Source of the DNA: Azorinus chamasolen
Lineage: Eukaryota > Mollusca > Bivalvia > Cardiida > Solecurtidae
Length of the DNA: 64,000 nucleotides
Assembly (NCBI GenBank): GCA_963576725.1
Contig: OY755241.1
Coordinates: 78,604,003 to 78,668,002 of the forward strand
Direction: 5' to 3'
In this document: one piece after another, positions 9,552-19,814 of the stretch
Numbering within the stretch: position 1 is the stretch's first letter
Layout: each line of letters starts with the position of its first letter
The notes under the pieces: model-generated
What the model saw: only the letters and a program-made list of their open reading frames with translations
Database searches by the model: none
What the model was told of the DNA's origin: nothing
Translations under genes and position numbers: made by a program

Positions 9552-9997
9552 TTAAACCTTTACTCCATGAATATATATGTAAGAATTTATAACGTCAAGA
9601 AAACTATTACAGTAAAACCTCTCTATAACGGCCACTAAATTGCATCAAGTATTTTGTGTTAAAGGCAAATGGCTGCTTAAAGCTAGGTGAACATAAAACG
9701 GAACGCTCCTATAGGAGCGTTCTGTTTTACTTTCACCTTGCTTTAAGCAGCCACCTGCCTTAAATACCAATTAATTGACACAATTTAGTGGTCGTTATAG
9801 AGAGGTTTTACTGTAACTGAACTTTTTGAATAGCATACGAACAAAATGCAAAGATTGATAGTGTAGAATCAGATGTATAACATTCTATAGGCAAACAAAG
9901 CAGACCTGGATGAGCTAGCGCCTACATGAACTGTATCATCTGGCTCTACTCTGTTTGCAAAGGCACTAAAAGGTACTTATGTGGATTAATGGGTTAA
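9552..9997. mobile_element. piggyBac-like palindromic MITE (B), split by a TA-flanked MITE
   Basis: The outer ends are TTAAACCTTTACTCCATG and AATGGGTTAA. The core at 9893-9960 reads GCAAACAAAGCAGACC, GCGCCTACATG, CTGGCTCTACTCTGTTTGC. The TA-flanked MITE at 9610-9813 is inserted in its left AT-rich part. Without that insertion it is about 240 bp, like its relatives. Confidence 0.7.
9610..9813. mobile_element. Tigger/pogo-like palindromic MITE, 204 bp, TA duplication
   Basis: The TIRs are CAGTAAAACCTCTCTATAA and TTATAGAGAGGTTTTACTG, flanked by TA (9608-9609 and 9814-9815). The inner hairpin GCTTAAAGC..GCTTTAAGC is centred on AACGCTCCTATAGGAGCGTT. The TIR resembles Tigger/pogo MITEs (CAGTnnAACCTC). 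It is nested inside a TTAA MITE. Confidence 0.8.
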
Positions 9998-9999
9998 GG

Positions 10000-10710
10000 T
10001 AACAAACATGCAGGCTCAAATCTGACCAATCAAAAGCTTGAGAACAATCTCAGGCTCAACTAAAAGCTTTATAAGCATGGACCCAGTTCTCATTGTATAA
10101 TGAAACAGCTTAGTTGGGCCCTATGCCTATAAAGCTTTAACAATGATCAGTCCCCTGGCAGGCCTGGAAAATTCCACTCGTCCGCTCTCCATGACGAGTA
10201 ACTTTCTCTGCAGGACGAGTAGAATTTCAGAAATTCTAACAATGAATTCAAGTAAAATAAGACAAAAGCAGCTGGCAGAACGAGTAAATGCAGAGTTACA
10301 GATAAGAGGTGTATTGGGGTATTTACCCATTTGAAATTGTGGAAAAAGCAATTGTTTTTCAAAACAATGAGTAACACAAAGCAAATAAATATAACAAAAA
10401 GCAAAAAAATTTAGAATGCCAAATGAGAATATGAATAATATTCTGAAAATGGGTGATCCTTCGAAAGCAACAATAGAAATGCAAAAAGAGAAAACTGCAA
10501 ACTCTGTTTTATTGAGTTTGTTCATGAGTAGTAATTAAAAGTGCAACACTACTCACGCCCCCTAGCACCGGCTTAAGCAGTATTCAATTTTCAAAACTAA
10601 TAACATGAAAACTAATTATCCCGAAGGACCAGGAAATATAACAACACTGAGAATGAAGTACAGGGCGACTTTTTACGGCCGCCACACAAGCACTTAACAC
10701 CTGCTGTTGT
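10000..10710. other. Stretch without recognised features
   Basis: This is SBNO intron sequence. A segment at 10140-10270 repeats the word GACGAGTA. Open frames occur on both strands at 10127-10525 but resemble no family and look fortuitous. Confidence 0.4.
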
Positions 10711-10879
10711 GAAGTACAGTGAAACCTCGGAAATCCGAACCCCTTCCTGACCAAATGAAAAGTTCGGATTTCTGAGGATTTCGGATTTCTGAGGTTTCTC
10801 ATATAGTTAAATGTTTCGACCACAATTATGCTCTCTAAGTAAGGTTGATGTGATCAAAATGTTGATTGCTGATATTGCA

Positions 10880-10998
10880 TGACATTAAAGGGTAGATTTT
10901 GCTCACAAAGTATTTGCAATGGACTTGTTTCTTTAAAGCTTTCTACTTTGAAGAAGCAACACCAATGTAAATAATAGTTGAACTGAACTTTAATGTCA
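10880..10998. mobile_element. Small MITE nested in the Tigger-like element
   Basis: The inverted ends are TGACATTAAAG and CTTTAATGTCA, enclosing 119 bp. It interrupts the minus-strand N-terminal coding remnant of the host element. Confidence 0.45.
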
Positions 10999-11042
10999 AG
11001 GGTTAAGTCAACCCGTCTACGCTTACTTGGCGGTTCAGACAT
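10999..11042 (-). pseudogene. N-terminal remnant of a pogo/Tigger-type transposase
   Basis: Reading leftward from the ATG at 11042 gives MSEPPSKRRRVDLTL. That is the lysine/arginine-rich start followed by the 'DLTL' entry to the first helix-turn-helix seen in Tigger/CENP-B-like proteins. The small MITE at 10880-10998 then interrupts it. Homology is inferred from this short stretch and from the enclosing TIRs. Confidence 0.35.
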
Positions 11043-12078
11043 GATCGTGATCTTAACTAGAACTTTTCTTTACGATGTAGAATATAGCCTAGAATGAGCA
11101 AGAATGGTGAACAATTTGAGAAACAGCATCATTTATTACATTTGGAACAATTAGGGATTACTCGCGACCTTAGTTTGCAAAATTACCAAACGAGATTAAA
11201 GATTTTTTTGTCAGTCAGCCCACCGTGTGTAAAACAAATGTCGCCGCACAAAAGAGAACGCTCTTTATTCCACAAAATTAGGACATAATATGGACATTAA
11301 AGAGGTTTTACTGCAGTCGATCGCCACAGCCCGTCTTTTAATCCATTTAAATCAACAGCCGCATCAAACACCTAATGATTCTTCGAAGATAATTGGGGCT
11401 TAAACAAACACCAGTTGACACGACTACCGCACACGCTTTATCGTGTGTATGTACCGTGTAGAGTTGTGGTAACATAGCTGCCAAAAATAGACGCGCATGC
11501 CAGCCCAAACATTCTCAGGTACAGTAAGCGTTCGGAATTCCGGGTTACATTTAAGCGCAATTAAACAATTTCGGACGAAAAAATCATTCGGAATTCGGAA
11601 TTCTGAGTTTCCAGATTTCTGAAACTTTCCCGTAGTTAAAATAAGAAGAAAAAAAATCGGGACCAAACGGAACGTTCGGAATTCCGCGGATTTCGTAATT
11701 CCGGAGCTCCGGAATTCCGTGGTTTCACTGTAGATATATTCTGATAATAAAAATTGCAAAAACCCAATTCTGTAAAAAATCAAGGATTAAATACCCAATT
11801 GAATCTGTATTGTATCTGTAACCCTGTAAAAGTTTTTCGGTTTTTGCCAACCTTGCCTGGGTGAAATCTGTAATTGAAAGCCATATTCACCGGCCAGGGA
11901 ATATGAGTAAAACTGAAGGAAAAAAGCAATGATTACATGTAATCATTAGTGCATTTTAGAGATTACACGAAATTACTTGTTGGTTCATGAATTACACGAA
12001 ATCTGTGATTTATAGGGATTTCATGAAATCTCAGATTACACATATTCCTTGTAACATATATATATATATAATTTTCAG

Positions 12079-12143
12079 GGAGCCTTATACCAACCAACTG
12101 TGTGGAGCCATTGAGTAATGTGCTGTCTCAAGACTGTAGCTAG
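12079..12143 (+). CDS. SBNO1: Strawberry notch homologue, last coding exon D
   Basis: The exon follows acceptor TATAATTTTCAG. Two bases complete the Gly codon, then SLIPTNCVEPLSNVLSQDCS and a TAG stop. This matches the usual 'G-x-IIPANCVSPL' ending of SBNO1-type proteins, though it stops soon after, without the longer Gln-rich tail I recall in vertebrates. The four exons total 489 bp (162 residues plus stop) with consistent phases. The 3' UTR follows. An AATAAA at 13018 is a possible but unproven polyadenylation signal. Confidence 0.85.
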
Positions 12144-12656
12144 TCGTATACAGAAAAACACACAGAGCCTCCACCCAAGCCTCGAGAGACAGCTGAGGCA
12201 AGCAGTAAACTGGAATCCTCGCAAACCTCGACTGGCAGTAGCTCCTCGGCAGTTTACAGTATGCCTGTATTGGTGTGATTAGTTGGAATATGACAGTTTC
12301 TAGTGATAAACGCAGGAGCAGCAAGATTTAAAATCTGTATCTGCAATACTGCTGATTTGAATTCCAGCATTTATTGGTCAGCATAGACTTTGCAGTGTGA
12401 TGTGTAGGAAGAAACGTTTCTGTTGTAAATGGAAACCAGATTGATTTGTTTGAGTTTATAGCAGGTACATTGAGAGGTTTGCAGTCTTGAGATAGGAGCT
12501 CGTACAAGTTGTACCATACCAAAGAAAGCTTAACCCCTTTACTTCATGAATATTCACGCAAGTCTCTGTCTATTATGAATATTAATTGAATTCTTACATA
12601 AAAATATGAAATAAGGAAATATATTGCCATAGCAATAGTCTCAGGTCAATAACATA

Positions 12657-12897
12657 TTAACTCTTTTCCTTATATAATTGTGTTTTCACACATTTACAAA
12701 CAGTAGACCCAGATCAGACGGCTCCTATAGGAACCATCTGATTAGGGTCTGCTCTGCTTGCCAACAGAATTTGATAGATCTGTTTCTTTACTTTCTAAAA
12801 TGACTACAATGTTCCAACTTCCATAATTCACTATAACTATTTTGTCTATGAATGTTCAGTGGGTATTGAAATTTGAAATAAACAGGGAAAGGGTTAA
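12657..12897. mobile_element. piggyBac-like palindromic MITE (A), well preserved
   Basis: It is 241 bp, with TTAACTCTTTTCCTTATA at left and ACAGGGAAAGGGTTAA at right. The core is ACAGTAGACCCAGATCAGA, CGGCTCCTATAGGAACC, CTGATTAGGGTCTGCTCTG, then the family tail TTTGATAGATCTGTTTC and GCTATAAC-type AT-rich sequence. A related left end fragment starts at 12530. Confidence 0.75.
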
Positions 12898-13003
12898 GCA
12901 AACAGAACAGACCCAGATTAGACAGTTTCTTTAGGAGATATCTGATCTAGGTCAAATCTTTTTCCAAAGGTTCAAAAGGTGGGATTATGTAGTAAAGGGT
13001 TAA
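12894..13003. mobile_element. Truncated TTAA MITE sharing a border with its neighbour
   Basis: It starts inside the core just after the preceding TTAA (GCAAACAGAACAGACCC, AGATTAGACAG) and ends AGTAAAGGGTTAA. The left half of the element is missing. Confidence 0.5.
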
Positions 13004-13786
13004 GAAATCTTGAAAGGAATAAATGTGTGGATTAGAATGACAATCTCCAATACAACAGAGAATGAAGAGAAGTGACTGACCATGGAAGTTAGTCAATATT
13101 TTATAGAAAGTACTCAGTACTGTATCAAAGAAATATATGAGTACAAAACATGTGCATTACTTTGAAGTGAAATAGCTCAAAGCTGAGAAAATGATAAATG
13201 GAGGCTGATAATTGACTGTTTTTACTGCAAACATTTCCACAGGTCTTTTTCTTAGCCAGATCCATTTTTAAGGCTCTAATTGGAATCACCTTTCCAAGAC
13301 AATGAGTTCAAACACAGTAGTAAGTAATAATTATAAAAAGTATCCGCAAAGCAGGGTTCAGTGGAGAAAAATGTACTTGCTATCTAGAATCATCTTGAAG
13401 CAGACCTGGAGTGGTTAGGCAAATTGTTTCTGTTTTTCTTTGTTTAGGAAGAGATATCATTTCTCTACCTAACCATATCCTGTTGGTACTCATTAAATCG
13501 TCTGTCTGAGGTGAGTCCAATAAGTATCAAAAAGATAGGTTCCGCCGAGAAATAGATCGGTACTGCTCCTACTACTAGAACCCTGTTGAAGGAGGTGATT
13601 TCTCAAAACAAAACTGGCGTATCCTTAGTGAGTTACTTTGTGATAAAACAAATGTTTGCTTTGAGCTAGTCAGAAATGGTGTAAAGATTGAATCTTGTGT
13701 CTGTTACTTTCAAATGAAGAAACAGTATATGCAAAATTACTGATAATTGTGAATTGCAATTAACTTTTTACCTGATACAGACCCAT

Positions 13787-13965
13787 TTAACCCTGTGGCA
13801 AACAGCAGACCCAGATCAGACAGCTCCTATAGGAACCTTGCTGATCAGGGTATGCTTTGTTTGCTTATGAAATAATATAGATATGATTCTTCAGTTTCTG
13901 CCATGGCCAAACATAAACATAAGCAAATTTGTATTGATAAAATAAATATTCATGAGGTAAAGGGC
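13787..13965. mobile_element. piggyBac-like MITE (A/B), truncated left
   Basis: TTAACCCTGTGGCAAACAG leads directly into the core (CAGACAGCTCCTATAGGAAC). The tail TTCTGCCATGGCCAAAC is followed by AATATTCATGAGGTAAAGGG. Confidence 0.5.
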
Positions 13966-14119
13966 CATGTCGGATTTTTCTCAGTATCTTGAGGTTTTCG
14001 CGTGTTTTTTTTAAATATCAAAAAGTAAAAAGCAATTGCAGATCCTATTTACATTGTTCACATATATCTGATGTTGTTGTTTTTTGACATTATATGGTTC
14101 TGATTGATGATCTCAAAAT

Positions 14120-14372
14120 AATAACTCTTTTACCTGATTAATATTCATGTAAGAAATAATGACATCGTGAATATTCATTAGGTCATTTTTTTTATCAAGG
14201 TTTATGAACACAGGAATTTTTACTTTGGCAGAAACTATAGAATAAGATTTATATAATTCCATAAGCAAACAGAACAGACCCTGATCAGACGACTCCTACA
14301 GGAGCCATCTGATCTGGGTCTACTCTGTTTGCAGAGGCATGAAAAGGTGTTTGTATGCGGTAAAGGGTTACT
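14120..14372. mobile_element. piggyBac-like palindromic MITE (B)
   Basis: The left end is AATAACTCTTTTACC and the right GGTAAAGGGTTAC. The core is full: GACCCTGATCAGACGA, CTCCTACAGGAG, CATCTGATCTGGGTCTAC. The TTAA flanks are mutated. Confidence 0.65.
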
Positions 14373-14636
14373 CAGTATCAGTGGCATACTATTGTAAATG
14401 CAAGCTATAGGCTAATTCACAAACAGTTTTGGTCCTGTCCAGATTGGACACCTATGTATGTTACTCATCAGAATCCAAACTGTTTGATAATCAGATGATT
14501 TTGAGAAAAGATATTGATAAGTGTGGCAGCTTTGAATAGCTTTATGTGAGGTTGAAACAGGTTCTAGGGTTCAAACTAAAGGCAGATTTGGGAGAAACAA
14601 ATCTCCTTTACCCTATTTGCTTCTCCCTATTTTAAG

Positions 14637-14865
14637 TTAAACAGTTTACTCCTTAAATATGCCTTTGAGAACAGAGTAGATCCTGTAGGAGTCATCTGAT
14701 CGGGGTCTGCTCTGTTTGCTTATGATATAATATAGGTATGATTCTACAGTTTCTGCCATGGCCAAAAATTCTTGTGTCCATGTGCTATTTTAACAAACAG
14801 TTAATCTAATTAATATTCATGATGTCATTCTGTCTTACACAAATATTCATGGAATAAAGGGTTAA
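14637..14865. mobile_element. piggyBac-like palindromic MITE (A)
   Basis: It is bounded by TTAA at 14637 and TTAA at 14862, with the right end GAATAAAGGGTTAA. The core's left arm is short (AGTAGATCCTGTAGGAGTC). The right arm TGATCGGGGTCTGCTCTG and the AT-rich tail are typical. Confidence 0.55.
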
Positions 14866-15019
14866 GTATATAGAACAAGGAGATACCAGGACCAGAACTT
14901 TTCCTTGAATCCCACTTAAATTCCCCCTGATGGAAAGCCCCAGCTTGAAGCCTGGGTATTAGAATAGTTCTGTGTAAAGCCCATAATATGTTCTGATATT
15001 GAAATTATTGTTAGCACTT

Positions 15020-15301
15020 TTAACCCGTTACTCCATAAATATTTGTGTAAGAAATAATAACATAATCTTTTTAATGAATGATGATCTTTTATAATGGCAT
15101 AATGAATATCAGTAAGGTGAATTGTTGCAATGGTATATTGACACAGTACTGTTTTTAGTCATGGCAGAAACTGTAGAATCGGATCTTTGTTATTCTATGA
15201 GCAAACTGTGCAGACCCTGAACTGACTGCTGCTACAGTCTGATCTGAGTCTGCTCTGTTTACAAAACTGTAAAAAGGTGTATCCATGGAGTAAAGGGTTA
15301 A
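15020..15301. mobile_element. piggyBac-like palindromic MITE (B)
   Basis: It runs from TTAACCCGTTACTCCATA to GGAGTAAAGGGTTAA (282 bp). The tail phrase GGCAGAAACTGTAGAATC precedes the core GCAGACCCTGAACTGACTG..GATCTGAGTCTGCTC. Confidence 0.6.
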
Positions 15302-15666
15302 TGCACAGACCTGCTGTTAAAGTTTGGCGAAATTATATTCACAAATAAATCTTAATGTTTCTATTTCCGGTAGAGAAACCTCATAGTCGTATGAGACAAA
15401 CCATGACCAAAGGTGTCTTTGGTATTAAGAGTTCAGTGCAGATAGTCTAGATCTAGACCAGTGGTCATGTTAGAGATACGGAAGCAGATTAGATTCAGAG
15501 CAGTGGTCACATTAAAGACATGGAAGCAGATAAGGGTTTCCATTATTTGTTAGGGTTAATAATACAATATTGCAGATGCTGTCCATTGTCAAAGAGTGGG
15601 GACCCTGATATATCAAAACAGCTGGTCTTCATCTACCAAAGATATCAGTTGTCATAGTTTGGTTTA

Positions 15667-16066
15667 CACTAAAACCTCTCTACAATGACCACTCAAAACA
15701 TGTGGCACTATCAGACAAATGGTAGCTTAACCCTTTCTAATGAACATTTATGGATAAATGATTTTTGTAAGGTAAAATTTTCAAAAGAAGTTTTTGGCAT
15801 AGACAACACTTTAAGATCAGTTGTGCATAATTTCTTGGGCAAACAGCAGACCCTGTTCAGATGGCTCCTACAGATCTGAGTCTACTCTTATTGCAGAGGT
15901 GTGAAACAGCTTCTGAATGAGGGAAAAGGTTAATGCAGGATACAAGTTACACAGCTAACTCCCTTAGGAGATTTCTGCATACCTTCATTCTGCATTAGTC
16001 AACCACCTGCTCCTTTAAATGCCAATGTGTTTTCATTAAATGGTCCGCTTCAGGGAGGTTTTATTG
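15667..16066. mobile_element. Tigger-like palindromic MITE interrupted by a TTAA MITE
   Basis: The TIRs CACTAAAACCTCTCTAC and GGGAGGTTTTATTG are flanked by TA. The left arm GGTAGC|TTAA|TGCAGG is split exactly at TTAA by the element at 15727-15933. With the insert removed the arm reads AGCTTAATGCAGG, as in the intact relatives at 27866 and 58058. The right arm follows (TTCATTCTGCATTAGTC, CCACCTGC). Confidence 0.75.
15727..15933. mobile_element. piggyBac-like MITE nested at TTAA in a Tigger-like MITE
   Basis: TTAACCCTTTCTAATG at left and GAGGGAAAAGGTTAA at right enclose a decayed core (CAGACCCTGTTCAGATGG, CTCCTACAGATC). Because the host arm sequence is known from intact relatives, this copy shows directly that a single TTAA was duplicated. 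Confidence 0.75.
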
Positions 16067-16153
16067 TAAATATATATATATGTATTTTCCCATGTTTTGC
16101 CTTAAAAGGTGATTGGAAATGTTTTATTATCCTTCGTGTGTATAGTTTGTATA

Positions 16154-17141
16154 ATTATGTCTCCCCCCCCATATTTATATGGGGGAGACATATTGTTTTT
16201 GTGAGAGTTGTCTGTCTGTCTGTCCGTCTGTCCGTCTGTCCGTCACACTTTTTGTCCGGACGATAACTTCAATATGCCTGATGCCAGTTGATTGAAACTT
16301 CATATATGGAAAGAGCATAATAAGAGGAAGTGTCATGCACAAGGTCCATAACTCTGGCTTCACTAATATTGGAGTTATTGCCCTTTGTAAAAAATATCAT
16401 AATTTTTTGTCCAGACAATAACTTCAATATGCCTGATGCCAGTTGATTGAAATTTCATATATGGAAAGAGCATAATGAGAGGAAGTGTCATGCAGAAGGT
16501 ACATAACTCTGGCTTCACTAATATAGTTATTGCCCTTTGTAAAAAAAATCACAATTTTTTGTCCGGATGATTACTCCTATGTAACACATGCCATTAGAGT
16601 GAAACTTAATACATGGAACGATCATGATAAGAGAAAGTGTCATGCATAAGATCCTTAACTCGAGCTTCAATAAATTTAGAGTTATTGCCCCTTGTACATT
16701 TGTTTAATTCTTTCTTGTCCGGACGATAACTCCTACATGGCTCTTGCCATGGTATTGAAACTTCATACATTGAAAGAGCATGATGAGAGAAATTGGCATG
16801 AACAAGGGCCATAATTCTGGCTTCAATACTTTTGGAGTTATTGCCCTTTGTTACATTTTTTGGCCGATCAATAACTCCTGTTCGACTGATGCTATTGGAA
16901 TGACATTTTATTTTTGGAAAGAGCATGATGAAAGTAAGTGTCATGCACAAGGGCCATAAATCTGGTATCAGTATTCTTGGAGTTATTAGCTGTTATCATT
17001 TTCTTCTTGAAAAATGTAGTGTGGAAAACGCATAATGAGGGGAAGTATCATTCATCAAGACCATAACATTTTTAGTGATTTCCCTTTACATATTGTTTTT
17101 ATTAGAGGGGAGACATCCGTTTTTGTGACAAAAACCTCTAG
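16154..17141 (+). mobile_element. Helitron-like non-autonomous element with ~150-bp internal repeats
   Basis: The 5' end holds a hairpin of CTCCCCCCCC and GGGGGAG, followed by a (TGTC)n tract (16207-16245). About five internal units each begin TTGTCCGGACGATAAC or similar and end GAGTTATTGCCC, spaced ~150-160 bp. The 3' end has GGGGAGACAT, a hairpin GTTTTTGTGACAAAAAC, then CTCTAGTT. A hairpin followed by CTAG-T fits the Helitron CTRR-T terminus. There is no Rep/helicase coding. Confidence 0.6.
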
Positions 17142-17328
17142 TTACCAGTGTCTTTCAAAGGTATATAGGTTGAAATATTAGTGCACAAGCTTGCAAGTAA
17201 TAGCGTTAAAATGTGTGTGTAGATGCAATACCTTACTACTGGTGTGTGTTTGTGACATAAATTTTTCAATATAAAAGAATGCGAGGGCAATTCAGTGTCA
17301 GATAACCAATTGCAAATGGTTTTGATTC

Positions 17329-17566
17329 TGAACCCTTTACTCCATAGATATGCATTTTAACACATTTGCAAATAAAGTAGACCCAGATCAGATGGCTCCT
17401 GTAGGATCTGCTCTGTTTGCTTATAACATAATATAGATCAGATTCTGCAGTTTTTGTCAGAACGAAATTCTCTCTTATTCATAAATCACTATGAAAATTA
17501 AGTTACATGTTATTAATATTCATGATAATATTTCTTGCAAGAATATTCATGGAGTAAAAGGTTTAA
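17329..17566. mobile_element. piggyBac-like MITE (A)
   Basis: The left end is GAACCCTTTACTCCATAG and the right GGAGTAAAAGGTTTAATG. The core is shortened (GTAGACCCAGATCAGATGG, CTCCTGTAGGATCTGC). Confidence 0.55.
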
Positions 17567-17910
17567 TGAGACATAATGAGACATCCAGTACCTTGGTATC
17601 TCATCAAGATTCAGACTGTATGGCATTCAGATTGTATTTTTGTAGAGAAACATAAAAGGTTCACGACTGAGGAAAACAGTGTAGACATGAATCAGAAAAC
17701 TCATACAAGAGCCCTCTGATTAAGGCTGCACACAGTTTACCTCTTAGTACCAAATGAACTTTACCATCAGACACCGATAGACAATTCCAGTTTGAAAATT
17801 TGGTGTTTGACCAAGTAACTCTGCATACCATTTGGATCCAAACTGTTTGACACTTATTTTGCTTTTGAAATTAAATTGAGCTAAATTTGAAACCTGAAGT
17901 AGCTTAACAA

Positions 17911-18430
17911 TTAGCCCTTTACTCCATAATTATATACTACTTTGCAAACTGGGTAGAACCAGACCAGACCAGACTATTCCTGTAGGTGCAATCTGATCAG
18001 GGTCCACTTTGTTGGCTTATGGAATGATATAAAACTGATTCTACAGTTTCTGCCATGCCATAAACAAAATAAATGATTAATATTCATGATGTCTTTATTT
18101 TTTACATGAATATTATGATGTAAAGGGTTGATACATGTATTTACTTGCCTGGTGTTACTCCTCCCAGTATAGACTGAGAATGTGGGTCAGTGTTCACTTG
18201 ACCCGTCCAGAAATAACCCTTTACTTCATAGATATGCCCTTTAATGCATCTGCAAACAGAGTAGATCCAGATCATATGACTCCTATAGTAGAAGTATGAT
18301 CAGGGTCTGCACTCTTTGCTGATGAAGTAATATAGAAATGATTCTACAGTTTCTGCCATGGTAAAGAAGTCAGTGTACATGATGTCATTATAAAATTTCA
18401 GCTGATTAATATTCATAAAGTAAAGGGGTA
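17911..18430. mobile_element. Two adjacent piggyBac-like MITEs (A)
   Basis: Copy one (17911-18130) runs from TTAGCCCTTTACTCC to GATGTAAAGGGTTG, with core centre TTCCTGTAGGTGC. Copy two (about 18214-18430) runs from ATAACCCTTTACTTC to AAAGTAAAGGGGT, with centre GACTCCTATAGTAG. Both have the tail CTACAGTTTCTGCCATG and then ATTAATATTCAT. Confidence 0.55.
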
Positions 18431-18473
18431 CAGGGGTAAAGGTTAACATGGGGACAGTTAAATTTATTTTAAG

Positions 18474-19647
18474 TTTTTTAGCTCACCTGAGCCGAAGGCT
18501 CAGGATGAGCTATTGTGACCGCTATTTGTCCGTCGTCCGGCGTCCGTCCGGCGTCCGGTGTCCGTCCACATTTTCAAACGACATCTCCTCTGAAACTGCT
18601 GACCAGATTTTAACCAAATTTTGTCAGAAGCATCAGTGGCTAGGGGGAACGAAACGTTATTCACATTATGACCCCCGGGCCAAAAATGGCCCCGCCCAAG
18701 GGCTTATCAGTTTTTCATAGGAAAATCTTTAAAAATGTTCTTCTCTGAAACTGTAAGACCTAGACCGTAGATATTTGGCATGTAGCATGATCTAATGGTC
18801 TTCTACAAAGATTGTTCAAATTATGACCACGGGTCAAAAATGGCCCCGCCCAATGGCTTATCAGTTTTTCATATGAAAATCTTTAAAAATGTTCTTCTCT
18901 GAAACTGTAAGGCCTAGACCTTTGATATTTGGCATGTAGCATGATCTAATGGTCCTCTACAAAGATTTTCAAATTATGACCCCCGGGCCAAAATGGCCTC
19001 GCCAAAGGGCTTATCAGTTTTTCATTGGAAAATCTTTAAAAATCTTCTTCTCTGAAACTGTAAGGCCTAGACCTTTGATATTTGGCATGTAGCATGATCT
19101 AATGGTATTCTACAAAGATTGTTCAAATTATGACCCCCGGGCCAAAAATGGCCCCGCCCAATGGCTTATCAGTTTTTCATAGGAAACTCTTTAACGTTCT
19201 TCTTCTCTGAAACTGTAAGGCCTAGACCTTTGATAGTTGGTATGTAGCATGATCTAATGGTCCTCTACAAAGATTTTCAAATTATGACCACGGGCCAAAA
19301 ATGGCCCCGCCCAAGGGCATATCAGTTTTTCATAGGAAAACCTTTAAAAATCTTCTTCTCTGAAACTGTAAGGCCTAGACCTTTGATATTTGGCATGTAG
19401 CTTTGGCATGTGGTCCTCTGCCAAGATTGTTCAACTTACGACCATGACCTCTGGGCGAAACATGCCAGTGGCTTATCAGTTTTTCATGGGAAAACTATAT
19501 CATTCTTCTCTGAAACCATAAGGCTTAGACCTTTAATTAATGGCATACTTCTTTGCCTTGTGGTTCTCTACCAAGGTTGTACAAATGATGGCCCCGTCCC
19601 TGAGGTATCTCAGATGAGCGCTTCAGGGCCTCATGGCCCTCTTGTTT
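18474..19647 (+). mobile_element. AGCTCACC-family element with five ~154-bp internal units
   Basis: It starts TTTTTTAGCTCACCTGAGC and has a GTCCGTCCGGCGTCC tract. Units marked by CTCTGAAACTGTAAG occur at 18743, 18897, 19050, 19204 and 19358 (steps of 153-154 bp). It ends AGATGAGCGCTTCAGG, hairpin GGGCCTCATGGCCC, TCTTGTTT. The 90-codon frames at 18448 and 19410 lie inside it and are not genes. Confidence 0.75.
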
Positions 19648-19814
19648 TTGATATGTTGCGGCAAGTGACAGGTGAAGATTAACCGTGCCTTGAGCATAAT
19701 ACATAATCAACAGGTGCTAATCCGATGATTGGATCATCGATCACGGATAACTAGCGACTTGTGTCAAGAGATATGCAGTTTAACTCTTTACCAGTTTAAC
19801 TTTTACCATGTCTT

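Larger units (their letters stand above)
10717..11730. mobile_element. Tigger/pogo-like element, 1.0 kb, internally deleted
   Basis: The ends are CAGTGAAACCTCGGAAATCC and AATTCCGTGGTTTCACTG, flanked by TA on both sides (10715-10716, 11731-11732). Subterminal copies of TTCGGAATTCCG and TTCGGATTTCTGAG fit a Tigger-type transposase-binding region. An internal TIR-like copy at about 11521 hints at nesting. No full transposase remains. It lies in the last SBNO intron. Confidence 0.65.

Noticed and set aside
10127..10525. 132-codon minus-strand hydrophobic frame
   Set aside because: Phe/Leu/Ile-rich translation of AT-rich intron DNA, with overlapping frames on both strands and no recognisable motif.
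11094..11288. 64-codon plus-strand ORF as a transposase exon
   Set aside because: It overlaps the Tigger-like element, and a shifted frame gives FVSQPTVCKT, but the strand disagrees with the clearer N-terminal remnant; too weak to call.
18448..19682. Two 90-codon open frames
   Set aside because: They lie inside the ~154-bp unit element and match its repeated sequence.
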